Counted from the stretch's first letter, positions 48,327 to 57,668 are shown. The stretch: DNA of 64,000 nt from Alphaproteobacteria bacterium (GCA_020632755.1 JACKEY010000004.1:186001-250000); one strand, 5' to 3'. Notes: generated from the letters alone by a model not told the origin. Numbers and translations are program-made.

Positions 48327-50729
48327 TCAGCCGCAGGCGCTGTAGCCGCAGCTGTGGCACTTCATGCAGCCTTCTTCGAAGGCCAGGTGGCTGCTGCCGC
48401 AGTCCGGGCAGGTCGCCAGCAGGTCGGGATCGACCTTGGCCTTCTGGTGGTCCTTGCCGGCCTTGCGCGCCAGGTAGTGGTCGATGGCCTGGGCCATGGC
48501 GTCGGGGGCCGACAGCACCTTGTTCGGGCCGAAGCCGACCGCGCGGTCGCAGGAGATGCCGCGCAGCTGGTCGCGCACTTCCTCGAGCGGCAGCCCGTGG
48601 CGCAGGGCCAGCGAGATCAGCCGGCCGATCGCTTCGGTGTCGGCGTTGGCCGCGCCGCCGGCCTTGCCCACCGCCGCGAAGACCTCGAAGGGCACGCCGT
48701 CCTCGTCTTCGTTGATGGTGGTGTACAGGTCGCCGACGGGGGACGGCATCTTGACCGTCACGCCGCTGAGGATCTGCGGCCGCTTGCGCTTCTGGCGGGT
48801 CAGCTGGGGCTGGGGCGCGGGGGCCACGGCCTTGGGCTCGTCCTTCTTCTCGGTCTTGCCGGTCGACAGGACCTGCATCGGCCGCGAGCCGTCGCGGTAG
48901 ACCGTCACGCCCTTGGTGCCGAGGGCGTAGGCCAGCTCGAAGATGGTGCGGACGTCGTCTTCGGTCGCTTCGTGCGGGAAGTTGGTGGTCTTGGAGATCG
49001 CCGAGTCGGTGTGCTCCTGGAAGGCCGCCTGCATGCGCACGTGCCACTCGGGGGCGATGTCGTGGCTGGTGACGAAGGTCTGCTGGACGGTGTCCGGCAC
49101 CTCGGGGTGATGGATGTGGCCGGTCTCGGCGATGCGCTCCATCAGGGACTCGGAGTACCAGCCCTGGGCCTTGGCCAGCGCCACGAAGTCCAGGTTCACG
49201 TCGGCCATCTTCACGCCGGCCTGGTTGCGCATGAAGGCGACGGCGAACAGCGGCTCGATGCCGCCGCTGCAGCCGGCGATCATGCTGATGGTGCCGGTGG
49301 GCGCCACGGTCGTCAGGTTGCAGTGGCGCAGCTTGCGCTCGGGCCGGACGCGCTCGCCCTTGGGGCCCTTGGCAGCGGTCTTGGCCGGGCCCCAGATGGA
49401 CTGTTCCCACTCGGGGAAGGCGCCGCGGGTGCGGGCCAGCTCTTCGCTGGCGTTGCGCGCTTCTTCATCCACGAAGCCCATCAGCTCGCGGGCGAGCTCG
49501 ACGGCTTCGTTGCTGTCGTAGGCCACGCCCAGGCGGACCAGCATGTCGGCCCAGCCCATGATGCCCAGGCCGATGCGGCGGATCGCCTTGGCGCGGTCCT
49601 CGATCGCCTGGAGCGGGAAGGCGTTGGCGTCGATGACGTTGTCCAGGAAGTGCACCGAGGCGTGCACCACTTCCTGCAGGCCGTGCCAGTCGATGCGGTC
49701 GTGCAGGCTCTTGCCGCCGGCCGGCCGCACGAAGGCGCCCACGTTGATGCTGCCCAGGTTGCAGACGTCGTAGGGCAGCAGGGGCTGCTCGCCGCAGGGG
49801 TTGGTGGCTTCGTAGGGCCCCAGGTGCGGCACGGGGTTGTGGTAGTTGGCGCGGTCGATGAAGAACACGCCGGGCTCGCCGGTGGCCCAGGCGCCGTGCA
49901 CCAGCAGGTCCCAGATCTCGGTGGCGGACTCGGAGCCCATCACCTCGCCGGTGCCCGGGTGCAGCAGGTCGTAGCGACCGCCGTCGGCCACGGCCTTCAT
50001 GAAGGTGTCGGTGATGGCGACCGAGATGTTGAAGTTCGTGATCTGCGAGGTGTCTTCCTTGCAGGTCATGAAGTGCCGGATGTCCGGGTGATCGACGCGC
50101 AGGATGCCCATGTTCGCGCCGCGGCGGGTGCCGCCCTGCTTCACGACGTCGGTGCTGCTGTCGTAGAGCTTCATGAAGCTGACGGGGCCGCTGGCCACGC
50201 CGGTGCTGCTGCGCACGACGTCGCCTTCGGGCCGCAGGCGGCTGAAGGAGAAGCCGGTGCCGCCGCCGGACTGGTGGATGAGCGCCATCGCGGTCAGCGT
50301 GTCGTAGATGCCGCTCTCGCCGTTGGACAGCGCGTCTTCGACGGGCAGCACGAAGCAGGCGGAGAGCTGGCCCAGCGGCCGGCCGGCGTTCATCAGGGTC
50401 GGGCTGTTCGGCTCGAAGCGGCCGGTGGTCATCAGCCGGTAGAAGCGGCGGGCGGTCTGTTCGACGGCGGCGGCTTCGTCGCCGTAGCGGCGGTCCACGT
50501 CGGCGATGAACCGGGCCACGCGCCAGAACATGTGCTCGGGGTCTTCGACCGGCACGCCGTCGGCGTCGCGCTTGAGGTAGCGCTTGCCGATCACGGTGCG
50601 GGCGTTGTCCGAGAGCTGCGCGGCGGGCAGGTCGTCGGGGAAGCGGTCCCACGGAGCCATGGTGGGGCCCTTCTTGGCGGGCTTCGTGGAGGAGACGGAA
50701 TCGCTGGACGCAGACGCGTTGGGAGCCAT
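48327..50729 (-). CDS. nrdJ: Adenosylcobalamin-dependent (class II) ribonucleoside-diphosphate reductase
   Basis: This 800-residue enzyme has the class II core: PNSPTLMNAG, GGTGFSFSRLRP, NPCGEQPLLPYDVCNLGSINV with the catalytic cysteines, and LTTVAPTGTISMIAG. The C-terminal extension (about 700-800) ends in a Cys-rich tail CPDCG-CMKCHSCGYSACG, a zinc-ribbon and redox-Cys combination found in NrdJ of this type. It makes deoxynucleotides with B12 as radical source, so it works with or without oxygen. The ATG at 50729 is used; a GTG further upstream has no support. Two NrdR-box-like sites lie upstream. Confidence 0.95.
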   Translation of the reverse strand: MAPNASASSDSVSSTKPAKKGPTMAPWDRFPDDLPAAQLSDNARTVIGKRYLKRDADGVPVEDPEHMFWRVARFIADVDRRYGDEAAAVEQTARRFYRLMTTGRFEPNSPTLMNAGRPLGQLSACFVLPVEDALSNGESGIYDTLTAMALIHQSGGGTGFSFSRLRPEGDVVRSSTGVASGPVSFMKLYDSSTDVVKQGGTRRGANMGILRVDHPDIRHFMTCKEDTSQITNFNISVAITDTFMKAVADGGRYDLLHPGTGEVMGSESATEIWDLLVHGAWATGEPGVFFIDRANYHNPVPHLGPYEATNPCGEQPLLPYDVCNLGSINVGAFVRPAGGKSLHDRIDWHGLQEVVHASVHFLDNVIDANAFPLQAIEDRAKAIRRIGLGIMGWADMLVRLGVAYDSNEAVELARELMGFVDEEARNASEELARTRGAFPEWEQSIWGPAKTAAKGPKGERVRPERKLRHCNLTTVAPTGTISMIAGCSGGIEPLFAVAFMRNQAGVKMADVNLDFVALAKAQGWYSESLMERIAETGHIHHPEVPDTVQQTFVTSHDIAPEWHVRMQAAFQEHTDSAISKTTNFPHEATEDDVRTIFELAYALGTKGVTVYRDGSRPMQVLSTGKTEKKDEPKAVAPAPQPQLTRQKRKRPQILSGVTVKMPSPVGDLYTTINEDEDGVPFEVFAAVGKAGGAANADTEAIGRLISLALRHGLPLEEVRDQLRGISCDRAVGFGPNKVLSAPDAMAQAIDHYLARKAGKDHQKAKVDPDLLATCPDCGSSHLAFEEGCMKCHSCGYSACG

Positions 50730-50857
50730 GGGAGGCGCTCCGAGGATGGTTCGGGGAGGTCGGGGAGGGACGTGTGCGGCCGACGACGGGGTGGGAACCC
50801 CGCGAGAGCATCGGTCGCGAGCCGGTCGGGCCACCCCGAGGGGCGGCGCACCCAGGA

Positions 50858-50904
50858 CCCTATATGTTGGGGTCTGGTGGTGCAATGGCTACTACATGTT
50901 GTGG
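50858..50904 (-). promoter_or_regulatory. Two NrdR-box-like sites upstream of nrdJ
   Basis: CTAYATGTTGKGG occurs twice, at 50860-50872 and 50892-50904, exactly 32 bases (three helical turns) apart. The sites are about 130-175 bases upstream of the nrdJ start. The cores are partly palindromic (ACTACATGTTGT in the second) and resemble the NrdR box consensus. NrdR boxes occur in pairs spaced by whole turns in front of reductase genes. No nrdR gene is in the window. Confidence 0.65.
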
Positions 50905-50959
50905 TCGGGAATTCCTCGACGATCCGCACCAGCGCGGCAGATCCGCCCGGGACAGGGGC

Positions 50960-52465
50960 TCATCCCGCCTGCGCGGCCTGGTCCAGCAGCGGGGTGAGGC
51001 CCGCCATCAGGCTCTTGCGCTTCTTGTTGCCCAGCCCGCCCACGGCGTCGGTGGCCTGGCGCAGGCGGTCACGCACGATGTCGCGCCCCAGCAGCTCCAT
51101 CGCGTCGAACAGCGGCAGGCTGGCCTTCTTGCCGGTGACGGCCATGTAGAAGGGCGGCAGGAACTTCTTGAGCTTCTGATCGACGTGCTCGGCGCTGCGC
51201 CGCAGCACCGCCTCGATGGCGTCCTTGTCCCAGCCGGGCAGCACGTTGAGCTGCTCCTCGACCATCACGAACCACTCCGCCAGCTCGCCGGGCTCGGCCA
51301 TGCCCTCGAAGGCCCCGTCCGGCAGCGGGAGGCGGCCCATGGCCAGGAAGCCGGCGATGTCGGCCAGGCTGCCGAGGGTGTCCAGCCGCGTCCGGGCGAG
51401 GGCCGCGACCTGGGCCAGGAAGTCGCGGTTGAGCTTCCAGGCGATCAGCCGCTCGACCAGATCGGCGTCGTCGATCCGCTCGCGCAGCCACTTGCGGTTG
51501 ATCCAGGTCAGCTTCTCGAGGTCGAAGATCGGCCCGCCCAGCGAGATGCGGCTGGCGTCGAAGACCGCGGCCATCTCGTCGAGGGAGAAGACCTCGACCT
51601 CGCCGGGCATGCTCCACGCGATGCTGCCCAGGTAGTTGAGCAGCGCCTCAGGCACGATGCCCATGTCGCGGTACCACAGGATGCCCGTGGGGTTCTTGCG
51701 CTTCGAGAGCTTGGACTGGTCGGGGTTGCGCAGCAGCGGCAGGTGGCAGAGCACCGGCGGCTCCCAGCCGAAGGCCTCGTACAGACGCAGGTGCTTGGGC
51801 GCCGAGTTGATCCACTCCTCGCCCCGCAGCACGTGGCTGATGCCCATGTGGTGGTCGTCGACGACGTTGGCCAGGTGGTAGGTCGGCAGGCCGTCGCTCT
51901 TGAGCAGCACCTGCATGTCGACCTGGGTCCAGGGGATCTCGATGGGCCCCCGCAGCATGTCGTCGACCCGGCAGGCGCCCTCGCGCGGCACGATCAGCCG
52001 GACGACGTGCGCCTCGCCGGCGTCGGCCCGGCGCTGCGCCTCGTCGGCGGACAGCCCCATGCAGTGGCCGTCGTAGCCGAGCAGGCCGCTGCCGTCGGCG
52101 ATCTGCTGCTTGCGCAGCTCGCCCAGGCGCTCGGCGGTGCAGAAGCAGCGGAAGGCGTGGCCGGTGTCGAGCAGCTGCCGGGCGTGCTCGCGGTAGAGCT
52201 CCGAGCGCTCGCTCTGCCGATAGGGCCCGTGCGGGCCGCCGACGTCGGGGCCCTCGTCCCACTGCAGGCCGGTCCAGCGCAAGGCGTCGAGGATCGCCCG
52301 CTCGGACGCCTCGGTGCTGCGCTTCTGGTCGGTGTCCTCGATGCGCAGGATGAACTTCCCGCCGTGCACGCGGGCGAAGCAGTAGTTGAACAGGGCGACG
52401 TAGGCCGTGCCGACGTGGGGATCCCCGGTCGGCGACGGAGCGACGCGGGTGCGGACCTCGGACAT
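50960..52465 (-). CDS. gltX: Glutamyl-tRNA synthetase
   Basis: This 501-residue class I synthetase has the HIGH-type motif PSPTGDPHVGTA at about 10-21 and the KMSKS-type motif KLSKRK (SKLSKRKNPTG). Between them lie RIEDTDQKRS and FRCFC (zinc-region cysteines), and the length is standard. It charges tRNA-Glu (and possibly tRNA-Gln, if an amidotransferase exists elsewhere). The ATG at 52465 has AGGAAG about seven bases upstream. It lies 230 bases from nrdJ in the same direction. Confidence 0.97.
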   Translation of the reverse strand: MSEVRTRVAPSPTGDPHVGTAYVALFNYCFARVHGGKFILRIEDTDQKRSTEASERAILDALRWTGLQWDEGPDVGGPHGPYRQSERSELYREHARQLLDTGHAFRCFCTAERLGELRKQQIADGSGLLGYDGHCMGLSADEAQRRADAGEAHVVRLIVPREGACRVDDMLRGPIEIPWTQVDMQVLLKSDGLPTYHLANVVDDHHMGISHVLRGEEWINSAPKHLRLYEAFGWEPPVLCHLPLLRNPDQSKLSKRKNPTGILWYRDMGIVPEALLNYLGSIAWSMPGEVEVFSLDEMAAVFDASRISLGGPIFDLEKLTWINRKWLRERIDDADLVERLIAWKLNRDFLAQVAALARTRLDTLGSLADIAGFLAMGRLPLPDGAFEGMAEPGELAEWFVMVEEQLNVLPGWDKDAIEAVLRRSAEHVDQKLKKFLPPFYMAVTGKKASLPLFDAMELLGRDIVRDRLRQATDAVGGLGNKKRKSLMAGLTPLLDQAAQAG

Positions 52466-52600
52466 GACGGCTTCCTGGAGCTCGGGTGCGGGGCGGCCGG
52501 TAACCGGGCCGCCGCGGCGCAGCACCGGGCCACGAGGGAGCGGCGGAGACGGCACTGTGCGAGCATGCTCCCGCTCTCCCGCGACCTCCCCGGAGCCGGC

Positions 52601-53161
52601 ATGTCCTTCGTCGCCCCCGAGCGGCTCGAGACCGAGCGCCTCGTCCTCCGCTCCTGGCGGGTGGGGGAGGGTGCTGCCCTCTCCGAGGCGGTCAACGCGT
52701 CGATCGATCACCTGCGGCCGTGGATGCCGTGGGCCCAGCAGCCCCAGGACGTGGCCCGCAGCGAGGAGGTCATCCGCGGCAGCGTGGCCCGCTGGCTGCT
52801 GGCCCAGGACTTCGTGCTCGCGGTCTGGGATCGCGACGAGGCCCGCGTGATCGGCGGCTCGGGCTTTCACCTGCGCCACGGGGCGCTCGAGCTGGGCATC
52901 GCCGAGATCGGCATGTGGATCCGCAGCGACGTGGCCGGCCAGGGGCTCGGTCAGGAGGCGCTGCACGCCCTGACCCGCTGGGGCTTCTCGGCCTGGCCCT
53001 GGCGGCGGCTGGTCTGGCGCTGCGACGTCGACAACCACGCCAGCCGGCGGGTGGCCGAGGCCTGCGGCTACCACCTCGAGGGCATCGCCCGGCAGGACCA
53101 GCGCGCGGTGCGGGGCGGCGGCTACCGGGACACGGCGACCTACGCGCTGCTGCGGCCCTGA
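52601..53161 (+). CDS. GNAT family N-acetyltransferase (RimJ/RimL type)
   Basis: This 186-residue protein has the RimJ/RimL-like pattern: ETERLVLRSWR at the N-terminus, WMPWAQQP, GMWIRSDVAGQGLGQEAL as the acetyl-CoA-binding motif A, and NHASRRVAEACGYHLEG. It probably acetylates a protein N-terminus or a small amine. GGAG five bases ahead supports the ATG at 52601 over the ATG at 52564. It is convergent with the rRNA methyltransferase-like gene, with a three-base gap. Confidence 0.92.
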   Translation: MSFVAPERLETERLVLRSWRVGEGAALSEAVNASIDHLRPWMPWAQQPQDVARSEEVIRGSVARWLLAQDFVLAVWDRDEARVIGGSGFHLRHGALELGIAEIGMWIRSDVAGQGLGQEALHALTRWGFSAWPWRRLVWRCDVDNHASRRVAEACGYHLEGIARQDQRAVRGGGYRDTATYALLRP

Positions 53162-53164
53162 CCC

Positions 53165-54244
53165 TCAGAGTTCGACGGCCCAGACCCCGACGCGGATGCC
53201 GCCGTTCTTGAAGGCGGTGAGCTGGGCCGCGTCGCGGTGGACCCGCAGCGCCAGCCGCTCGTGCGGCGCCAGGAACAAGGCGCGCCAGCCCTCGAAGCGC
53301 TCGCGCAGCACGCGGCCGAAGCTGGCGTAGATGCCGGCCATGTCGGCGTGACCGCCGTCGCGCTCGCCCACGCGGACCCCATAGGGCGGGTTGCTGATGA
53401 CGAGCCCGGTCGGCGCCGGAGGCTCGATGTCGGCGACGTCGAGCTGGCGCCAGTCCACGCGCACCCTGGCGCGGGCCGCGTTGTCGCTGGCAGCCGCCAC
53501 GGCCCCCGGGTTGCGATCGCTGCCCACGATGGGCACCAGCAGGGGCTGGCCGTGGGCGCGGCTCTCCTTGTGGCGGACCGCGGGGAAGGTCGTGAAGGCG
53601 TAGTCGCGCCCCACGCCGGGGGGCAGCCCGCGAGCCAGGCGCACCGCCTCGATCGGCAGGGTGCCGGCCCCGCAGAAGGGATCGACCAGCGCTTCGTCGC
53701 CGTTCCAGCCGGCCATCACCAGCAGGGCCGCGGCCAGGTTCTCGCGGATCGGCGCCTTGGCCGTGGCCTGGCGCCAGCCGCGGCGGTGCAGCAGCTCGCC
53801 GCCGCAGTCCACGCTGAGCACGGCTTCGTCATCGGCGATGTGCACGCGGACGGGCACCGAGGCGCCGCCCCGGTTCCGGGCCCGCGAGGTCGCGTCGCGC
53901 ACCGCCAGCGCCGTCTTCTTCTCGATGGCGTCGGCGAAGCGCAGGCGCGAGCGCTGGGTCGTCGCCTTGACCGTGACGGCGTCCCCGGGCCGCAGGAAGG
54001 GGCTCCAGTCGACCCGCCGGACCAGCACGGCGAGCTGTTCCAGGCTTCGGGCCGGGCCGCGCGCGACCTCGACCTGCCAGCGACCGGGGGTGCGCAGCAC
54101 GGCGGCCAGCGGCGCCCCCTGCTGCAGGGTCAGCTCGCAGCGCACCTGCCCCGGCTCCGCGTGGCTGCGGATGCCGTGATCGGCGAGCTCGCGCTGCACG
54201 ACGGGCTCGAGTCCGGGGGCGATGGCGGCGAGGAAGGTCGGCAC
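53165..54244 (-). CDS. THUMP-domain RNA methyltransferase (RlmL/TrmN-like)
   Basis: This 359-residue protein has an N-terminal THUMP-like part (about 1-155) and an N-terminal ferredoxin-like segment. The Rossmann methyltransferase follows, with the SAM motif DPFCGAGTLPIEA and the catalytic NPPYG (SNPPYGVR). NPPY marks N-methylation of a guanine or adenine base in RNA. The start is GTG at 54244. It is likely 23S rRNA m2G or tRNA guanosine methylation; the site is not resolved by sequence. Confidence 0.9.
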   Translation of the reverse strand: MPTFLAAIAPGLEPVVQRELADHGIRSHAEPGQVRCELTLQQGAPLAAVLRTPGRWQVEVARGPARSLEQLAVLVRRVDWSPFLRPGDAVTVKATTQRSRLRFADAIEKKTALAVRDATSRARNRGGASVPVRVHIADDEAVLSVDCGGELLHRRGWRQATAKAPIRENLAAALLVMAGWNGDEALVDPFCGAGTLPIEAVRLARGLPPGVGRDYAFTTFPAVRHKESRAHGQPLLVPIVGSDRNPGAVAAASDNAARARVRVDWRQLDVADIEPPAPTGLVISNPPYGVRVGERDGGHADMAGIYASFGRVLRERFEGWRALFLAPHERLALRVHRDAAQLTAFKNGGIRVGVWAVEL

Positions 54245-54339
54245 CGCGGCCCGCTAATGCCCGGCCGTCCCGGGGGCGACTCCCCGGGCCCGGCCGGCGG
54301 GGATAGCCGGCGAAGGTCCCCCTCCTCCCCGGACGGTCC

Positions 54340-54738
54340 ATGACCCCCTTCGGCATCCGCAAGAAGCTCAAGTCCCTCCTCGGCGGCGGTGCGCCTCCGG
54401 CCCCTGACGCGCCGCCCCGGCCGTCCTGGGACGTCAAGGTCACCGCTCCCGACGGCAGCGAGTACACCGTCAAGGGCAAGGAGGACGAGACCCTGGTCGC
54501 CGTCACCGGGCGCGGCGCCTACCCGATCATGACGGGCTGCGCCGAGGGCGACTGCGGCACCTGCCGGGTCGAGGTCATCACCGGCATGGGCTCGCTGAGC
54601 GTCGAGACCGACCGCGAGCAGCGCGTGAAGGAGGCCAACAAGGTCGACCCCGCCCTGCGGCTCGGCTGCCAGGTCCGCATCAACGGCCCCGGCGTGCACC
54701 TTCGGGTGTTCGATCCTTTCGCGGACGCCGAGGCCTGA
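54340..54738 (+). CDS. 2Fe-2S ferredoxin
   Basis: This 132-residue protein has a plant-type 2Fe-2S domain from about residue 31. Cluster ligands are Cys67, Cys72, Cys75 (CAEGDCGTC) and Cys110 (RLGCQV), all present with normal spacing. A basic, Ala/Pro-rich N-terminal arm of about 28 residues precedes it and has a KKLKSLLGGG start, which could be an amphipathic membrane-docking helix. It has no adjacent oxidoreductase. Confidence 0.93.
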   Translation: MTPFGIRKKLKSLLGGGAPPAPDAPPRPSWDVKVTAPDGSEYTVKGKEDETLVAVTGRGAYPIMTGCAEGDCGTCRVEVITGMGSLSVETDREQRVKEANKVDPALRLGCQVRINGPGVHLRVFDPFADAEA

Positions 54739-55172
54739 GTCGCGCCGCCGGGACAGTTGAGTGTTCAACTGTTGTGGTTTCGCAACCCGGGCGCGGCCGG
54801 CGCGGCTGCAGGGTGCGGCGTCGGGACAGTTGAGTGTTCAACTGTCGTGGTTTCGCAACCCGGGCGCGGCCGGCGCGGCTGCAGGGTGCGGGGTGGGGAC
54901 AGTTGAGTGTTCAACTGTCGTGGTTTCGCAACCGGGGCCCGGCAGCTCCCCCGAATTCGCAACCGAGGTCGGCCTCGGCGGCCCCGCTGCCCGCGAAGTC
55001 GGGCCGCTTCCGGCCGAGATGGCCTCCCGCCGGGCCCGCGGGTTGCGAAAACGGCAGGGTTGGCGCGGGCCCGATGCGCCAACATCACAGTTGCACGTAC
55101 AACTCCCCCCGAATCGCACCGCCGCCCGGTCCCGCAGCCGGTAGCCTGGACCCCCTCCCACCCCTGGTCGCC
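54739..55172. other. Non-coding 434-bp gap with repeats
   Basis: No gene is supported. It holds a 73-bp tandem repeat (54751-54935), recurring TTCGCAAC words, and the inverted pair AGTTG-CACGTA-CAACT at about 55086-55101. A TAGCCT -10-like element at 55142-55147 lies ahead of the PPK2 gene. The 54936-55085 part shows nothing recognisable. Confidence 0.75.
54751..54935 (+). repeat. 73-bp tandem repeat with a 20-bp palindrome, 2.5 copies
   Basis: Copies start at 54751, 54824 and 54897 (third partial), each offset by exactly 73 bases. Every copy contains the dyad ACAGTTGA-GTGT-TCAACTGT (54753-54772, 54826-54845, 54899-54918), a TTTCGCAACC box, and a GC-rich remainder CGGGCGCGGCCGGCGCGGC. Copies one and two differ at very few positions. 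A TTCGCAAC box recurs at 54956-54963 and its complement GTTGCGAAA at 55042-55050. Confidence 0.9.
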
Positions 55173-56060
55173 ATGCACTCCGCCGTCGCTTCGCCCTACC
55201 TGGTCCCCTTCGACGGCAGCTTCCGCGTGGCCACGGCGCCGACGACGCCGCCCGACGACGCCCCCGGCAAGAAGGCGCTGAAGCAGGCCCAGGAAGAGAG
55301 CACCGAGGCCCTGCGCGACCTGCAGCGGCGGCTGTACGCCGGTGATCGGCACGCCGTGCTCTGCGTGTTCCAGGCGCTGGACGCCGCCGGCAAGGACAGC
55401 ACCATCCGCGCGGTCATGTCGGGGGTGAACCCGGCGGGCTGCAACGTCACGTCCTTCAAGCGGCCGAGTGAAGAAGAGCTCGACCACGACTTCTTGTGGC
55501 GGTCGACCCGGGCGCTGCCCCGCCGCGGCATGATCGGCATCTTCAACCGCAGCTACTACGAAGAGGTCCTGGTCGTCCGCGTGCACCCGTCGATCCTGGC
55601 GCACCAGCGGGTCACGGTGCCCGACGACATGGCCGAGCTGTGGCGGTGGCGCCTGGACGCCATCGCCGACCACGAGGAGCACCTGGCCCGCCAGGGCACG
55701 GTGGTGCTCAAGTTCTTCCTGCACGTCAGCCGTCGCGAGCAGTGCGAGCGGCTCATCGCGCGCATCGATCGCCCCGAGAAGAACTGGAAGTTCGAAGAAG
55801 GCGACCTCGAGGAGCGCAAGCACTGGGACGCCTACCTGCACGCCTACGAAGAAGCGCTCAACCACACGAGCCGCCCCTGGGCCCCCTGGTACTGCATCCC
55901 GGCCGACGACAAGCCGTTCATGCGCCAGCAGGTCGCCGACATCCTGGTGCGCACCATGCGCCGCGTCGACCCGCAGTACCCCCAGGTCGACGAGGATCGG
56001 CGCCGCGTGCTGCAGTCCCTGCGCGGCATCCTGCAGGACGAGCTCGACGGCAAGGAGTGA
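55173..56060 (+). CDS. ppk2: Polyphosphate kinase 2 family protein
   Basis: This 295-residue cytoplasmic enzyme has Walker A FQALDAAGKDST at about 66-77 and Walker B/lid region NRSYYEEVLVVRVHP at about 125-139. VVLKFFLHVSRREQCERL and KNWKFEEGDLEER are typical PPK2 landmarks. It makes nucleoside di- or triphosphate from polyphosphate (class I-III not distinguishable here). The ATG at 55173 has no clear ribosome binding site. Confidence 0.95.
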   Translation: MHSAVASPYLVPFDGSFRVATAPTTPPDDAPGKKALKQAQEESTEALRDLQRRLYAGDRHAVLCVFQALDAAGKDSTIRAVMSGVNPAGCNVTSFKRPSEEELDHDFLWRSTRALPRRGMIGIFNRSYYEEVLVVRVHPSILAHQRVTVPDDMAELWRWRLDAIADHEEHLARQGTVVLKFFLHVSRREQCERLIARIDRPEKNWKFEEGDLEERKHWDAYLHAYEEALNHTSRPWAPWYCIPADDKPFMRQQVADILVRTMRRVDPQYPQVDEDRRRVLQSLRGILQDELDGKE

Positions 56061-56087
56061 TCGGTACAACGGGTGGGCGCCAGGCGC

Positions 56088-57602
56088 TCAGACCCCGTAG
56101 AGCCCGCCGTGCCGGCCCTGCAGGTGCGCCAGGAAGGCGTCCACCGGGTCGCGTCCGGCGGCGATGCCGTCGATGAGCAGCGCGCCGTCGACCAGGTGCC
56201 CCCGCCCATGCACGTGGGTGCGCAGCCAGCCGAGCACCGGGGCCAGGTCCGCGGCGCCCACCCGGTCCCACAGGTCCGGCAGGTCCGCGGCCATGCGCTC
56301 GGCCAGCACCGCGGCGTAGACGTTGCCCAGGGTGTAGCTCGGGAAGTAGCCGATGAGCCCGGCCGACCAGTGCACGTCCTGCAGCACCCCCTGGCTCGGT
56401 CGCTCGGGCCGGATGCCCAGCAGCTCCTGGCACAGGTCGTCCCATGCCCCGGGCAGGTCGGCGGTGCCGAGGTCACCGGCCAGCAGCGCGACCTCCAGCC
56501 GGAAGCGCAGCGCGATGTGCAGGTTGTAGGTGACCTCGTCGGCCTCGACCCGGATGAAGCTCGGTGCGACGCGGTTGGCGTGGGCGAAGAGCCGCGCGGC
56601 GTCGACGTCCTGGCCGGTCTCCTCGGCCACGACACCGGCCAGCCACGCCTGGAAGGGCCGGCTGCGCCCGATGGTGTTCTCCCAGAACCGCGACTGGCTC
56701 TCGTGCACGCCCGTGCTGGCGGCCGAGCCGACGCCGGTGCCGGCCAGCGCGAGACCGTCGAGCTCTGCGGGCAGGCCCTGCTCGTACAGCCCGTGGCCGG
56801 CCTCGTGGATGGTGCCGAGCAGCCCGGCGTGCAGATCGTCGGCGAAGTAGCGGGTGGTCAGCCGCACATCGGCCGGGTCCATGCCCATGGTGAAGGGGTG
56901 GGGCGCTTCGTCCAGCCGCCCGCGCTGCATGTCGAAGCCCATGGCCTCGCAGACGCGGCGGTGGATGCGGCGCTGCACGTCGACAGGCACGGGCGTGGGC
57001 GAGGGGGCCGTCGGGCCCTGCGAGGCGCCGCGGATCCGATCCAGCAGGTCGACGAGTCCGGACGACAGCTTCGCGAACAGAGCGTCGAGGTCGGCGACGG
57101 TGACGCCGGGGTCGTACTGGTGCAGCAGCGCGTCGTAGGGATGGGCGAAGGGCACGTCGGCGGCGTCGGCCAGGCAGGCCGCTTCCTGGCGGGTCAGCTC
57201 GACCACCCGGGCCAGCGCCGGGGCGAAGGCCGCGACGTCTTCGTCCTGGCGGGCCTTCACCCAGGTCGCGAAGGCGCCGGACGTGGCTTCGGCCTGGGCC
57301 TGAACCAGGGCGCTCGGCTTGGCCAGGGCCGCCCGGTGGGTCCGCCCCAGGTTGCGCACCGCCGCCGCCCGCACCGGGTGCTCGCTTCCGTCCAGCGCGG
57401 CGAGCCAGTCGGCCACCCGCGGATCCGTCAGCCGCTCGTGCTGCAGCTTCGCGAGCAGCCCCTTGTGCTGGCCCCGCAGCGGCCCGCCCCCCGGCGGCAT
57501 CCACACGTGCTGGTCCCACTCGGCCAGGCCCCCGAGATCCGCGAGCAGATCGACCTCGTGGAAGTGGGCGGTGAGCGCGTCCCAGGCGGCGTCGGGGGTC
57601 AT
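56088..57602 (-). CDS. M32 family metallocarboxypeptidase
   Basis: This 504-residue protein has the M32 signature HEAGH at 266-270 and the downstream Glu in GVHESQSRFWEN. The family motifs HPFTMGMDPADVRLTTRYF and GYFPSYTLGNVYA are also present. These cytoplasmic zinc carboxypeptidases remove C-terminal residues from peptides with broad specificity. The length is normal. It is convergent with the PPK2 gene. Confidence 0.96.
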   Translation of the reverse strand: MTPDAAWDALTAHFHEVDLLADLGGLAEWDQHVWMPPGGGPLRGQHKGLLAKLQHERLTDPRVADWLAALDGSEHPVRAAAVRNLGRTHRAALAKPSALVQAQAEATSGAFATWVKARQDEDVAAFAPALARVVELTRQEAACLADAADVPFAHPYDALLHQYDPGVTVADLDALFAKLSSGLVDLLDRIRGASQGPTAPSPTPVPVDVQRRIHRRVCEAMGFDMQRGRLDEAPHPFTMGMDPADVRLTTRYFADDLHAGLLGTIHEAGHGLYEQGLPAELDGLALAGTGVGSAASTGVHESQSRFWENTIGRSRPFQAWLAGVVAEETGQDVDAARLFAHANRVAPSFIRVEADEVTYNLHIALRFRLEVALLAGDLGTADLPGAWDDLCQELLGIRPERPSQGVLQDVHWSAGLIGYFPSYTLGNVYAAVLAERMAADLPDLWDRVGAADLAPVLGWLRTHVHGRGHLVDGALLIDGIAAGRDPVDAFLAHLQGRHGGLYGV

Positions 57603-57668
57603 GGCGGGCTCCGGATGGGGGAGGGGAGGGTGTATCCCCTCGGTCGTCCGGGAGGCGGTCGCGGCGCG

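Noticed and set aside
50730..50959. Cobalamin riboswitch before nrdJ
   Set aside because: No B12-box-like sequence was found; the leader holds the NrdR-like pair instead.
54751..54935. CRISPR-like array
   Set aside because: The units are tandem with identical content and no unique spacers; no cas gene is present.
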